64,000 nucleotides of DNA. Origin: Schistosoma mansoni. Taxonomy: Eukaryota; Platyhelminthes; Trematoda; Strigeidida; Schistosomatidae. The position numbers and the translations under genes are program-made. Position 1 is the first letter of the stretch; each line of letters opens with the position of its first letter. Under the pieces are notes generated by a model. That model was not told the origin of the DNA. It was given only the letters and a program-made list of their open reading frames with translations, and did no database searches. Below, piece after piece: positions 45,001 to 56,236 of this stretch. The stretch covers positions 1,694,015 to 1,758,014 of the forward strand of contig NC_031498.1 of the NCBI RefSeq assembly GCF_000237925.1, given 5' to 3'.

Positions 45001-45457
45001 TTATAGTTGAAATCATGAGTCAATTGAAGCTAGACCACCAGGGAAAACCTGGAAGCATTGGACGGCCAAATCGTCCTATTAAGGGACTCCTCAGCAGTGC
45101 GCATCCACGATCCCGCACTCGCGAGATTCGAACCCAGTACCTACCAGTCTCGCGCCGGAGCACTTAACCGACTCACTGAAGACAATAGGTGAACGGTTGC
45201 TCAAACGTCGTGGATTGGCTGAAGTTAGACATTAACACCGTTGGATGCCGACCATCTCAGTGGTCTATCGGTTAAGTGCTCTGGCGCGAGACTGATAGGT
45301 CCTGGGTTCGATTCCCGTGAATGCGCAGTGCTGAGGGATCCCACAATAGGACGATTTGGCCGTCCAGTGCTTCCAGGTTTTCCGTGGTTGTCTAGCTTCA
45401 ATTGACTGATGATTTCAATTATGAAGATACTGAAATCTCCACAAAAACCTCTTCTGA
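45001..45457. mobile_element. Family B head-to-head dimer, both arms long
   Basis: Left arm (minus) runs from tail through ribozyme and B box (GATTCGAACCC on plus) to CACTTAACCG. Right arm (plus) has body, tRNA part, ribozyme and tail to CTTCTGA. Both ribozymes share the same defect (GATTT instead of GAAAC), so the arms are likely from one parent molecule or subfamily. Confidence 0.8.
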
Positions 45458-46023
45458 CCAAAAATTTATTTTATTCGTTTTTTTCTCTTTCTACTGTAAA
45501 GATGGATTAATTAACCAACCAGAATTTGTTATAACTTTTGTCGTATTGTTTTTATTGTTAAATAAATGATCTTCTTTTTAAAAAAAATAGTCCGACTGAT
45601 CATGGTTATTATTATCATTGGTACGATTTTTTTTTGAAAACTTCAAAAGGCAATACAACAATCATACTAATACCGATCACTCTCTCTCTGTTTCTCTGTC
45701 TCTCTCTGTCGGTACCAATAGTAGCATCAATAACAACAAAAAAACAAGAAACGGATAGAAACTAACAACAAAAGTTTATTAAAGATAATCAGTTTCACTG
45801 AATATACATATAAATAAATATATGTGTGATTAATTAAACACGCGCCGAAATTTGTTTAAATTCAATATATTCAATTACACACCTGTTCAATACATTCAAT
45901 GTTATTTGTTTTTATTATTATGTAAGTCTGGTTACTTTCTCTCTCTATCTTGGCCTCAGATGTATTTTATACAATTTATTTTAATAAACTTTTTTTTCCA
46001 GTAAAGTTGTTCAAGGTTATGAG

Positions 46024-46300
46024 TGATTATTATTATTACCATTATCATTACTATTATTATTACTATTACTACTATTATTACTATTACTATTATTATTACT
46101 ATTACTACTATTGTTATTATTACTATTACTGTTACCAGTATTACCATTATTATTACTATTATTATTACTATTATTATTATTATTGCTATTATTATTATTA
46201 CTATTAATATTATTACCATTACTATTACTAGTATTACTATTATTATTACTATTACTAGTACTATCCCTATTATTATTACTATTACTATTATTATTATTTT
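46024..46300. repeat. 277-bp trinucleotide array (TTA/CTA and variants)
   Basis: Interrupted ATT/ACT units without a stop in several frames. The poly-Tyr, poly-Ile/Thr and poly-Leu frames across it are artefacts of the repeat. Confidence 0.9.
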
Positions 46301-46738
46301 GTTAAAGGGAAAGAAAAACAGTATTATTTTTAATTTATATTATGTAACATATAAATAAAAGACAAGCTACTGTACATATGGATAAATTCGAGTATCTAAC
46401 CGTAAAAAAATTGTATATTTAGGTGGATAGAAAAAGAAGGGGGGTGGAAAGTAGGATAACACGTTATGATTAGTCTTATTACATGTTTTTTTTAATTTTT
46501 TTTTCTATTTTTTATCTTAAATTTCTGAAATGAATTCACATCTGTCGTTAATTAAAAGTTAAGTAAGACAGTATACAAAACAATAGAACACATTCATTTA
46601 CATATTTGGTTGATGATAATCTTGTTTTCAAAAGAAAGGTTGTACGTGACTTTTGTAAAGATAATTTTTCTTTTCTTTTCTAGAATTCTGTGACATAACT
46701 TATTTTGAAAATTATCCATAATAATATTTTTTTTAGTT

Positions 46739-47790
46739 TGGGGTTGTGGAGATTGTTCAGTGGTTTTTTTTGTCGAGATCATGCATTGATGAATGTTAGA
46801 ACACCATTGAAAATCTGGAAGCACTGGATGACCGTTTCGTCCGAGTATGAAACTTGTGAACACATTCTGTTATATCTAGAGCTTTAGATTCTTACTATGC
46901 CGCATACTACTAGACTACTTGAACGATTGTAGTGCCATGCTTCGTAAAAATAGGCGAACGAGTAGCAAGCATTTACATAGGCAATTTATAGTCAAATTTA
47001 ATAAGGGCATAGCAAAACAAAACAAAGGCTGATAATAGTATTTGCATGCATAGATATATGGGGAGGAGTATGAGTCATAGAATGACACTTAAGCAGTCAA
47101 CATTTTCGGCTAGAGTGTCATGTTCTCTAGTGGTATAACAGTGCAAAGAATATGCAACTTGTTATCATCCAAATGACGATGTTTGTTATGTAAGTTAATA
47201 AAAAGGGCTTGACCAAAATTGACTATAATCGAAATTGATTGTAGGATGGTTGCTATACGATCGAACCCGCAACGTCGCAAGAGAGAAGACAGATAACTAG
47301 TAAGTAGGAATTTCATTCCCCAAACAGTGTCAAATATAGTACAAAAATCTCATGTATTTATAGTTTTTTGGCTGAAAGTAAATCATCATTTCGGACAGCC
47401 AATAGACACATAGGGGGTCCTTCTTATTCATCCAATAGGCAAGCTACACATCGACATTCTAGAATGTTCCTCTAGTGGTGATTGGATGGAATGTCTTTGG
47501 CTCTTTTTGGGCTTCTTGAGGCTTCCTTGAGTTTGCCAATGAGCCATCCTTACACATTCACGATAACACACACAGGATTCGAACACAGGACATTCGGTCT
47601 CACACGTGTATGCTTAATCTTCAGACCACTGTATCGACATCCAAGAGTATTAATGTCTAAATTCAATTGATCCATGATCTTGCACAACCATTCATCCATC
47701 GTCTGAGATAGATACCTGTTTCACACCTGACATGGATTGGACTCCATTTGTCACGGTTTTTCACTAGAACTTCGAGAATTCCCTCACGAA
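46739..47790 (-). mobile_element. Family B, second subfamily, split by a solo LTR
   Basis: Tail and ribozyme relic at 46739-46862, the rest of the unit (tRNA part, body) at 47560-47790. The halves rejoin perfectly across the LTR at GAACA|CATTC|ACGATAACAC, as compared with the intact copy at 42360-42720. Confidence 0.8.
46868..47554 (+). mobile_element. Solo LTR, family F, 687 bp
   Basis: Ends TGTTATATC and CCTTACA, flanked by CATTC on both sides (46863-46867 and 47555-47559). Contains TATTTATAG and GGTGATTGGATGGAATG, also seen at 18690-19117. Confidence 0.85.
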
Positions 47791-47859
47791 GTCAGTTACT
47801 AATGCATATATGGTAGTTATCAGTGTGAACAACATATAGATTGTTAAGTTTCTTTGATT

Positions 47860-47985
47860 AAGATCATGAATCGATTAATGTTAGATCACTATTGAAAACC
47901 TGGATGAAACAGCTATCCAGTGCTTCCAGTTTTTCAATTGTGCTCTAACATTCCTTGATTGGTGATCTCAATCAAAAAATAATAG
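47860..47985. mobile_element. Family B miniature foldback, degenerate
   Basis: AAGATCATGAATCGATTAATG...GAAAACCTGG (minus tail) joins GATGAAACAGCTATCCAGTG and a plus tail. The tRNA part is missing. Confidence 0.55.
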
Positions 47986-48144
47986 TATCTTTCAACAGTT
48001 TGTCTTTTCAAAGAAATAGAGACATAAAACTTCCGACCTTACATAAGATCATAAAATCCAATAATGTATAGTGTTAATTCATGAAAATGTCTATGTTAAA
48101 AATCTGTACTGAATTACTGAAACATTCATGATGACTATCAGTAA

Positions 48145-48929
48145 TGTCGCTTATCAAAGTACGACTTAAACAATCTTAGCACTGTGACAAACCGATGACG
48201 TGTTGACCAATAAGAGCAGCCTAGTGTCCTTATTGGTCCTTTTTCTTCCTAGGTCTACCAGTTGGGTCCAGAACACCAAATACCAGCTTTCATTATACGA
48301 ATCATTTATTTCAAGCATACCTGGTTTATATACAAGCTAAAAAGACTACATCACACCATAAAATAAGAAATAACATTTATACAAGATCAAGCCAAAAAGT
48401 GACTGTCTTTGTGGGAGACTGTAATTAATGAACTAAGTATAATTTAAGAATATTAAATTGTATAATAATAATCTATAGGTCGAAATAAAGCTTATAATAA
48501 TAGGAATATGAATATACATAATCTTCTTACTTAACAATTATACAATAAGAACATATTTATAGTACTATAGTGAACAGAACACGAGTGGGGACAATCGAAA
48601 TGTATTTGAGCATGAAATTACAGACTATCTTACTACAATCTGACAACCATACAGTAAACAGTTGATTTGCAAACTATCAATCAATTGTCTCAATCTTGAC
48701 TATTTCTTCTGCACATATCAATCCATTGTCTCTGATTTCATTGTTCATGCATTTTCATACCAGTTGTGTTCCGTTCCTGTTCTTTCCTTATCGATCTTCT
48801 ACTGAAATACATTCAATGCCCGACCATCGTTATATACTACTTGTGTGGATATAAGTAACCCACACCACAGTACTAGTGCATAAATAGATCCCAACAGTTA
48901 CCATTCATTATTCTCGTCGGGATATAACA
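48145..48929 (-). mobile_element. LTR, family D, containing a nested solo LTR
   Basis: Minus strand begins TGTTATATCCCGACG (48929 downward). It is collinear with 44347-44866 on both sides of the insert at 48566-48869. The left end (TGTCGC at 48145) is approximate. Confidence 0.7.
48566..48869 (-). mobile_element. Solo LTR, family E, nested in a family D LTR
   Basis: 304 bp, plus strand TATAGTGAACAGAAC to CCCACACCACA. The duplication is GTAC (48562-48565 and 48870-48873). The terminal TG has mutated to TA. Same length as 34933-35236. Confidence 0.85.
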
Positions 48930-49555
48930 GGTATAATGCATTAAATTGGTTTAAGTGATATTCATAATGAGAAAGATTTAAACATATTGCTTAATTATAA
49001 AAATAAATCCAGAACATTTAAAGGTATAAGTTAATTTTTATAGTTTAAATCAAAAATTCATCTTAGCTAGTCTAATATTGAGAATTAAAAAGTACTGGAT
49101 AGCTGTTTTGTTTTACTATTCACTGGTTTGTATTTCTAACTTTGATTCATTCACCATATGATGTAACCATTTTTCTATGTCATCAGTTGAGAATTAACGT
49201 ATGACTGCATTGCATTGGTTGTGATTTTCCATTAGAATTCCGAGAATTAACAAGGGAAATTAGTCACTACAGCAGGTATGATAATTATTACCTTATGGGG
49301 TTTATGGAAATTGTCTATTGGAGTTAAAAATGTGATCCATTTATGGCTAGCTTAGTGTTAGAAAGGTTATATGCCCATAACGAGATTCGAGTGTTTTGGG
49401 TTGGATCCATGATGGGGTAGTCAGTACACCCTACTAATTAATCATATTCAAGGATGAAACTTTTGTTTAATTTTTCCTTGTTTTCTTCCGTTGTTTAACT
49501 AATATCCGTTTGTGGTGTAAATTTTGAGATAAGTATTTACCGGAAAGATACATGC

Positions 49556-49791
49556 TCAAAATCGTGGATTGGTTGAAGATAGACATTAACACCGTCAGAT
49601 GCCGGCTCAGTGGTCTATCGGTTAAGTGCTCGCGCGAGAGACTGATAGGTCCTGGGTTGGAATCTTGCAAGTGCGGGATCGTGGATGTGCACTGCTGAGG
49701 AGTCCGACAGTAGGACGAACCGCCCGTCCAGTGCTTTGAGGTTTTCCATGGTGGTCTAGCTTCAATTAACGCATGATTTCAACTATGATAA
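49556..49791 (+). mobile_element. Family B copy between 53-bp direct repeats
   Basis: From CGTGGATTGG through tRNA part, ribozyme (49688-49734, GAACC for GAAAC) to the tail. Flanked by imperfect 53-bp direct repeats (49503-49555 and 49792-49844), far longer than a usual target duplication. Confidence 0.8.
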
Positions 49792-49993
49792 TATCTGTTT
49801 GTAGTGTAAATTTTAAAATAAGTAGTTACCGGAAAGATACATGCAATAAATCAACTATCTTCAAAATTAAATGTTTTTACACTTTATCTAACATTTGAAC
49901 TTTATCATCAAGTCTCTCTGTAGTAAAAAGCATCTTCTGAAATTTCGAAAGTGAAATTCATAAGATTTTAAATTCTATTTAAAGCATAATCAC

Positions 49994-50165
49994 AGTTAGA
50001 TGGTAGTTAGTGGTAAAATCCAGTATGTATGGTTCGTCCTATTTGGGACTTGTCATCTAAATGCATATGGATCAGAGTTGATGCTCACTCTATATGCTAA
50101 AAAGAGACTGATCAATTTTAGTTTTAAACAACAATGGGATAATTCAAACAACCAACGAGGTAATT
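49994..50165 (-). mobile_element. Family A remnant, internally deleted
   Basis: GTGGTAAAATCCAG, GTTCGTCCTATTTGGGACTTG, GAGTTGATGCTCACTC, then a jump to AAGAGACTGATCAATT...GGGATAATTCAAACA. The ribozyme is decayed. Confidence 0.55.
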
Positions 50166-50934
50166 TTTTCCTACAGTTCAAATATTGATATTATGGATCA
50201 TGTAATAATCAAAAAGGATTTGAATCAATCAAGTTATTATTTATAAAAGCACTTGCGGCAAATCGATGAAATAACGGGGATTAATTATTACGGCTTTTGA
50301 AGGAAGTTTTTTGACGCAAATGTCGGAGCTTCCACATGCAAGCAACTGAGTATCATGATGGGTGGTAGCTGGTTATTGGTCAGAACTTTTACTGGACTGA
50401 TTGTGTTTACTGGACCCAACCGTAACTTCTGTATATAACAATTCTTAATTTGGGACTTCGTCTTCTTACTTACCCGTATGCCCTGTAGGGAAACTGTTAC
50501 ATAATATTACTATACCTCAATTAATATTTCTGAATTGGTCGGTATTGAAGCTTTCGATGACCATCTTTATAGTTTTTCAATAGGAATTACGCTATTTTTC
50601 CTGTGGTTTTGTTATTAAGCCTAGTAAATTATCAATTCATTTTCATACTGGATTTTCGAAACTTCCTATTGATATTTAGGATTGCCATTGATCAGTCCCT
50701 TATTGGCACATGTACATCCCGTACGACTTGTCATGATATTGCTTTAATCCACAAGCATCTCCGCTTAGTAAATTATTGTTCTCTTACTCAACAACTATAT
50801 TACTGATAATCATTGTGAAAGTAATACGTATAAGCTTAAAATCAAGTTCCTAAAGAAACAAAGCTTTTCACGGAACCAGTGTTCCTTGGTGTGTTTTGTT
50901 ATTTCTCAACAGGTTTATTCTGTTGCTTAAAAGA

Positions 50935-51300
50935 ATTCGGGGTTTGTGGAGATCGTAGTAATTTTAATAGTTGAATTCATGAGTCATTTGAAGCTAGACC
51001 ACCGTGGAAAACTTGGAAGTATTGGACTACCGTTTCATCTTGGTATGGGACTCCTCAGAAGTGCGGGACCTGAACCCAAGATAACTGATTGATTAAAGTT
51101 GGACATTAACACAGTTGAGTGCCGGTTCGGTGGTCTACAGGTTAAGCGTCCACGCGCGAGACCGAAGGTCCTGGGTTCGAGTCCCATGAGCAGGATCGTG
51201 GATGGGCGCTTCTGAGGGATCTCATACAAGGACGAAATGGTAGTTCAGTCCTTGCAAGTTTTTACTGGTGGTTTAGCTTAGATCGACCCATGAATCTAAC
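50935..51300. mobile_element. Family B head-to-head pair
   Basis: Minus arm 50935-51080 (GGGGTTTGTGGAGATCG, GGTATGGGACTCCTCAGAAG). Plus arm 51085-51300 (TGATTAAAGTTGGACATTAA, B box GGTTCGAGTCC, TTCTGAGGGATCTC...GACGAAATGG). Cores broken. Confidence 0.7.
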
Positions 51301-52319
51301 TGTTCTGTTTCTCTCTGAAGAAATTAAACGGAACCTTTTCTAACTCATGTAATCTTGGAAGCATTTTTCTATCAATAATTCCTCTGTTGAAATAAAATTC
51401 TTCTATCACTGATCATTTTGTCCTTCATAACATAATAATATTGTCATGTTGATTTTGTGTAAACACTGTATACTAAAACAAAGTATGTATGTATCTACAC
51501 TGCCACTGATAACAGTATTATCACAAACATATATACTACTAATAATAATAATAGTAACAATAATAATAATACATGTATAAAGGTGAAAAAAGGTATGTGC
51601 GCAGCAAAGTAGGAAAACCAACCCACTGGTGGGGTGATGCAACATCATACCAGATACATTGGAAATTTACTTTCCCCCTCCCTTAATCCAGAAAAAACCC
51701 ATTTTCATTTGGTTGGTTGATGGGTTGCCTACTTTTCAGTTGAGAAACTAAGTAGAATAAACTGAATGAAAAAGGTGATAACGATACAGTAGGATTGTAC
51801 ATATAATAATTTAAAAAGACAAACCATAAGGTTACCTAGGGGAGGAGAATAAGATCGTTAGATAGTGTTGGAAACTAAATAAATAAAATCTCTGGCCTAG
51901 CAACAAGATCATTGTTTAAAAGATAAGTAAAGGGAAAAACAGAAGGAATAACAATTTATTATTATTATTGTTATTGTTACTGTTATTATCACTGAGGTTA
52001 CTGATGATAATGATTACTATAACAGATTTTATTTCTTGGTGGGATTATTTTTGCATCCGTGCAGTTGCGAAGATAAATTGTCATCTTTCTTAAAGTCCAC
52101 CACCACTCCTATCATTTATTATTTTGAAAAAAGGATACGCGATAAAATAAGGTGCAGTAATAATAATAATAATATCAACATGGAAAATGTAGAAAAGACA
52201 ACGAGAAATAAACAAATGAATCATTTATTTACATGAAAAAACTGTCTAAGAAAATAAATCTATTTGCAAGGGAAAACAAGTAAATCGTAAATTCTTTTGG
52301 ATGACATTTCGTGACACGA

Positions 52320-52580
52320 TAATCTAAGTTGCTCATTAGTGACTGACTTCGTGAAGGAATTCTCCGTGTTCTAGTGAAAAATCGTGACAAGTGGAGTTCA
52401 ATCCATGTCAGGTGTGAGACAGGTATCTACCTCAGACAATGGATGAATGGTTGTGCAAGATCATGGATCAATTGAAGTTAGACCATAATACTGCTGGATG
52501 CCGATTCAGTGATCTGAAGATTAGGCATTTACGTGTGAGACCGAATGTCCTGTGTTCGAATCCCGAATCCGGTTACAATG
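52320..52580 (+). mobile_element. Family B body and tRNA part, second subfamily
   Basis: TTGCTCATTAGTGACTGACT, GGTGTGAGACAGGTATCTAC, GTGTTCGAATCCC, then cut before the ribozyme. A further worn copy follows at 52690-52900 (GCACTGCTACTGAGATGTC). Confidence 0.6.
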
Positions 52581-53209
52581 TTCACGATCTGATTATTTAC
52601 ACACATTTTTTTACGTAACTGTAATAGCATTTTTTCATTTGAGACAGTTATCTACTACACCGTATTCGTGAAGGTTGCGTAATGTCACGAATTGATTAGA
52701 GACAGACATCTAAACCACTAAATGACAAATCAAGAGCATAAAGGTTAACTATTTGGAAGGGAATGAGGAGGTTATGAGTTGGATCCTTGGTGGGTTGTTG
52801 AATGGGCACTGCTACTGAGATGTCTTATACTAAGATGAAATAGTTGTTCAATGATCCTTGGCGTTCAATAGTTGCTTAACTAAGATCCATCCTTAAGGAA
52901 ACTATAAAAATAAAGCTTATTTATATTAAATAAACAGGAAATATGTAGGAAGTATCGAACATTGGTTTCAGTCTAAATAGGAATTTAATTAACATATTTG
53001 CATACCTAATATTAAAATAGACTATCGAACAATAATCAGTCAGCAAAGCTAATTAAATGATCCTCAGACTAAAAACAAAAAGAACGGTATATGTAAGTCG
53101 AATAAGTTGAATTGTATTAAATGTAGTGTATACAATACAAATATCCAGTATCTGTTCAAAATGTACTTTAATATCTACAAATAGACTAACACACAAATAG
53201 TGAAGTAGT

Positions 53210-53935
53210 ATTCTGACCACAATCTCAATATACACAAAAGGAAAAGCAAGATTCTCCGATACAACATAACATGCGCCAATCAAATCAAACTTGATGGAGA
53301 AGCTCTGGAGGATGTGGAAATCTTTACATATCTGGGAAGCATCATCTATGTGCACGGTGGATCTGATGCTGATGTGAAGGCATGGATCGGCAAAGCAAGA
53401 GCAGCATACTTAAAACTGAAGAACATCTGGAACTCAAAACAATTTTCAACCAACACCAAGATCAGAATTTTCAATACAAATGTCAAGACAGTTCTACTGT
53501 ATGGGGCGGAAACCTGGAGAACTACTAAAGCCATCATCCAGAAGATACAAGTATTTATCAACAGTTGTCTACATAAAATACTTCGGATCCGTTGTCCAGA
53601 CACTATCAGCAACAACCTACTGTGGGAGAGAACAAACCAGATTCCAGTGGAGGAAGAAATCACGAAGAAGCGCCGGAAGTGGATAGGACACACATTGAGG
53701 AAATCACCCAACTGCGTCACAAGACAAGCCCTCACATGGAATCCTGAAGTTCAAAGGAAAACAGGAAGACCAAAGAACACATTACGCTGAGAAATAGAGA
53801 CAGACATGAGAAGAATGAACAAAAGTTGGATAGAACTAGGAAGGAAGACCCAGGACAGAGTGGGTTGAAGAATTCTGGTCGGCGGCCTATGCTCCATTAG
53901 GAGTAACAGGCGTAAGTAAGCAAAGTAAGTAAGAT
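53210..53935 (+). pseudogene. LINE reverse transcriptase C-terminal fragment with 3' end
   Basis: The frame reads [13 protein letters not shown], then [20 protein letters not shown], a YGAETW block and [14 protein letters not shown], ending at TGA (53788-53790, where Arg is expected), with a second TGA in RVG*RILVGGL. This is the region after the RT catalytic domain of an RTE-like endonuclease-reverse transcriptase family, clearly different from the 3031-5925 element. It ends in GTAACAGGCGTAAGTAAGCAAAGTAAG. The 5' part, including the catalytic motifs, is missing. Confidence 0.8.
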
Positions 53936-54100
53936 TATAACCACAAAGTTATCCAATTTATAAACAATGTAATTATAATTTCGTACAAAAAATCCATTTT
54001 AACTTAATGTAGATCAAAGTTCAAATCATATTGAAACCAAGACGTTACATTTACAATGTAATTAAACAAGATTTAAAACTATTGATACATTTATATGTTA

Positions 54101-54394
54101 TCAGAAGGGGTTTTGTGGAGATTTAGTATTTTTATAGTTGACAGCGTGAGTCAATTGAAGCTAGACCACCATGGAAAACTTGGAAGAACTGGTAAGTTCT
54201 CGCGCGCGAGACGGGTAGGTCCTGGGTTCGAATCTCTCGAAGCGGGATCGTAGATGCACGCTGCTGATGATTCCCACAATATCACGAAACGGATGTCCAC
54301 TGCTCTCTGGTTTTCCATGGTGGTCTAGCTTCAATCGACTCATGATTTCAACTATATAAAATTACTAAAATCTCCACAAACCCCCCTCTTCTGA
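54101..54394. mobile_element. Family B with long inverted left end
   Basis: The minus tail from TCAGAAGGGGTTTTGTGGAG stops at GGAAGAACTGG, exactly the ribozyme cleavage side of stem I. Then comes the plus tRNA part (B box GGTTCGAATCT) and a damaged ribozyme (CTGATGATTCC...ATCACGAAACGGATGTC), then the tail to CTTCTGA. Confidence 0.75.
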
Positions 54395-55199
54395 TAACTG
54401 TAATTTTGTTTACATAACTTCAATAAAGTTAACAATTTGTATCAATATTATTTGTGTACAATAACAAAGCATGATACAAATTATTTTAAAATCATACATT
54501 GTCTCATTCTCTTTCTCATTTTACACTTTATATGTAATATCCAAGCTTTAGTAAATTTGTGTTTAACCTTAAAGATACGTTTGTATGTTGAACAGTAGTG
54601 TTGTTAAGAGGGAAAAATGAATAGTACTTTGTATTAGCCAATCTAAAAGTGAATAGAACAGGAATAAAATTAAGTTGATAAAACACTGGGTACATAGAAT
54701 TAATACACTTATGTTTAACAGTAAAAGTTATCGAAATAAAAAAATTGAATCCATCCTGATTACTTTAAAATAATCTAAATATCTTAATAATATTATATGT
54801 CCAATACTCTATCGTAGAAATTGAATATTGATCCACGAAAATAAATCAAGAACAAACTGTCAGAAATGTCAGGATATGAAAACTACGCTTAATAGTTTGA
54901 AGAGTTTATAACACTTGTCTGTTGTTGCTATTACTATCATTATTATTATTAATTTTATTATTATCATAAAGATCAGATACTAAATCACAATACTGATAGT
55001 CCAGAGATGATGGTAACTAATAGAGTTAAATCATATCCAGAGTGAAATAATAACAATTGCGCCGTATCATAAAATGGTTAAGTCCAGAGTAGTAAATTGT
55101 TGAACATTAATTCAATTTGTGTTCACCAGGAGACCTGAAAATTCTAAATTCTGTTCTATATGGTATTATATTTGCCCTCTGCCACTGGTGAATGTAATA

Positions 55200-55925
55200 C
55201 TATGACAAAGTAACTGTGCTATCAATTCCGCACGCGAGATCGAAGGTCCTGGGTTCGAGTCTCACGTGAGGGATCATGGATGAGCACTGTTGAAGAGTGC
55301 CATTCTAGGACGAAACAACATTCTAGTGCTTCCGGTTTTTCAATACATACTTACATCTGTTGCCCCCTCGTGGAGGAGCATAGACCGCACACCAGCATTC
55401 TCCATCCAACTCTGTCCTGGGCAATCCTTTCCAGTTCTTTACAGTTAACATTTATCCTTTTTATACCTGCTTCTATTTCCCGGCATAATGTGTTTTTTGG
55501 CCTTCTTCTTTTCCACTTCCCTTCAGGATTCCAAGTTAAGGATTGCCTTGTAATGCACATTGGTGATTTCCTTAACGTATGTCTTATCCACTTCCGACGT
55601 CTTTTCCTAATTTCCTCTTCAGCTGGAAAGCTGGTTTATCTTCTCCCATAAAACGCTGTTGCTGATAGTATCCGGCCAGTAAATGTTTAGTATTTTGTGT
55701 AAACGACTGTTTATAAATACTTGTACCTTCTTGACGATGGATGTAATACTTCTCCACGTTTCAGCTCCGTACAAGTAGGACTATCTTGACTTTCGTATTG
55801 AAGATTCTAACTTCGATATTGGTTGACAGGTGTTTTGAGTTCCATTTGCTCCAGGTTTTCAATGGTGATTTAAAATTGATTCACTCATGATATCAATCCG
55901 AAATCAACAATCACAACCTTATACT
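55200..55925 (+). mobile_element. Family B copy split by a LINE fragment
   Basis: tRNA part (B box GGTTCGAGTCT) and ribozyme relic (CACTGTTGAAGAGTGCC) at 55220-55344. The tail resumes at 55851 (CCAGGTTTTCAATGGTG). The LINE lies between, with a 14-bp duplicated TCC(G/A)GGTTTTCAAT-like site on both sides. Confidence 0.7.
55345..55850 (-). mobile_element. LINE 3' fragment (same family as 53210-53935)
   Basis: The minus frame includes [20 protein letters not shown], then [11 protein letters not shown] and [16 protein letters not shown]. It matches the end of 53210-53935 and keeps the Arg and Trp codons lost there. The 3' end is a short TACTTAC tail on plus. Upstream sequence is frame-broken. Confidence 0.7.
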
Positions 55926-56000
55926 AATTAAGTCAATTCACAATGTTAATTGTAAAGATACAATTTCAAGAAAAAGCTAAACCAATAAACAGTAATAATT

Positions 56001-56236
56001 AACACCGTGGGATGCCTGCCGACTAAGTGGTCTACCGGTTAAGTGCTCTGGTGCGAGACTGGTAGGTCCTGGGTTCGAATATCGCGAGTGCGGGATTGTG
56101 GATGCTCACTGCTGAGGAGTCCCATAATAGGACGAAATGGCCGTCCAGTGCTTCTAGGTTTTCCTTGGTGGTCTAGCTTCAATTGACTCACGCTTTCAAC
56201 TATGAAAATACTGAAATCTCCACAAAACCCCTTCTG
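56001..56236 (+). mobile_element. Family B ribozyme SINE, well preserved
   Basis: A-box-like TGGTCTACCGG, B box GGTTCGAATAT, intact hammerhead core, then tail to CCCCTTCTGA. The body upstream is missing. Confidence 0.85.
56107..56150 (+). ncRNA. Hammerhead ribozyme, family B, intact core
   Basis: Stem I CACTG, CTGAGGA, stem II GTCC-CATAATA-GGAC, GAAA, stem III ATGG/CCGT (one T-G wobble), triplet GTC, stem I CAGTG. All conserved core bases and both longer stems are intact. Confidence 0.8.

Noticed and set aside
45950-46358. Poly-Tyr, poly-Ile/Thr and poly-Leu open frames
   Set aside because: They are translations of the trinucleotide array.
52036-52236. 66-residue plus-strand frame considered as an exon
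   Set aside because: AT-rich, Asn-repeat content, no splice-site context or similarity.
53346-53735. 129-residue minus-strand frame
   Set aside because: Antisense shadow of the LINE fragment at 53210-53935.
55280-55651. 123-residue plus-strand frame
   Set aside because: Runs from a family B ribozyme into the antisense of a LINE; no real gene.
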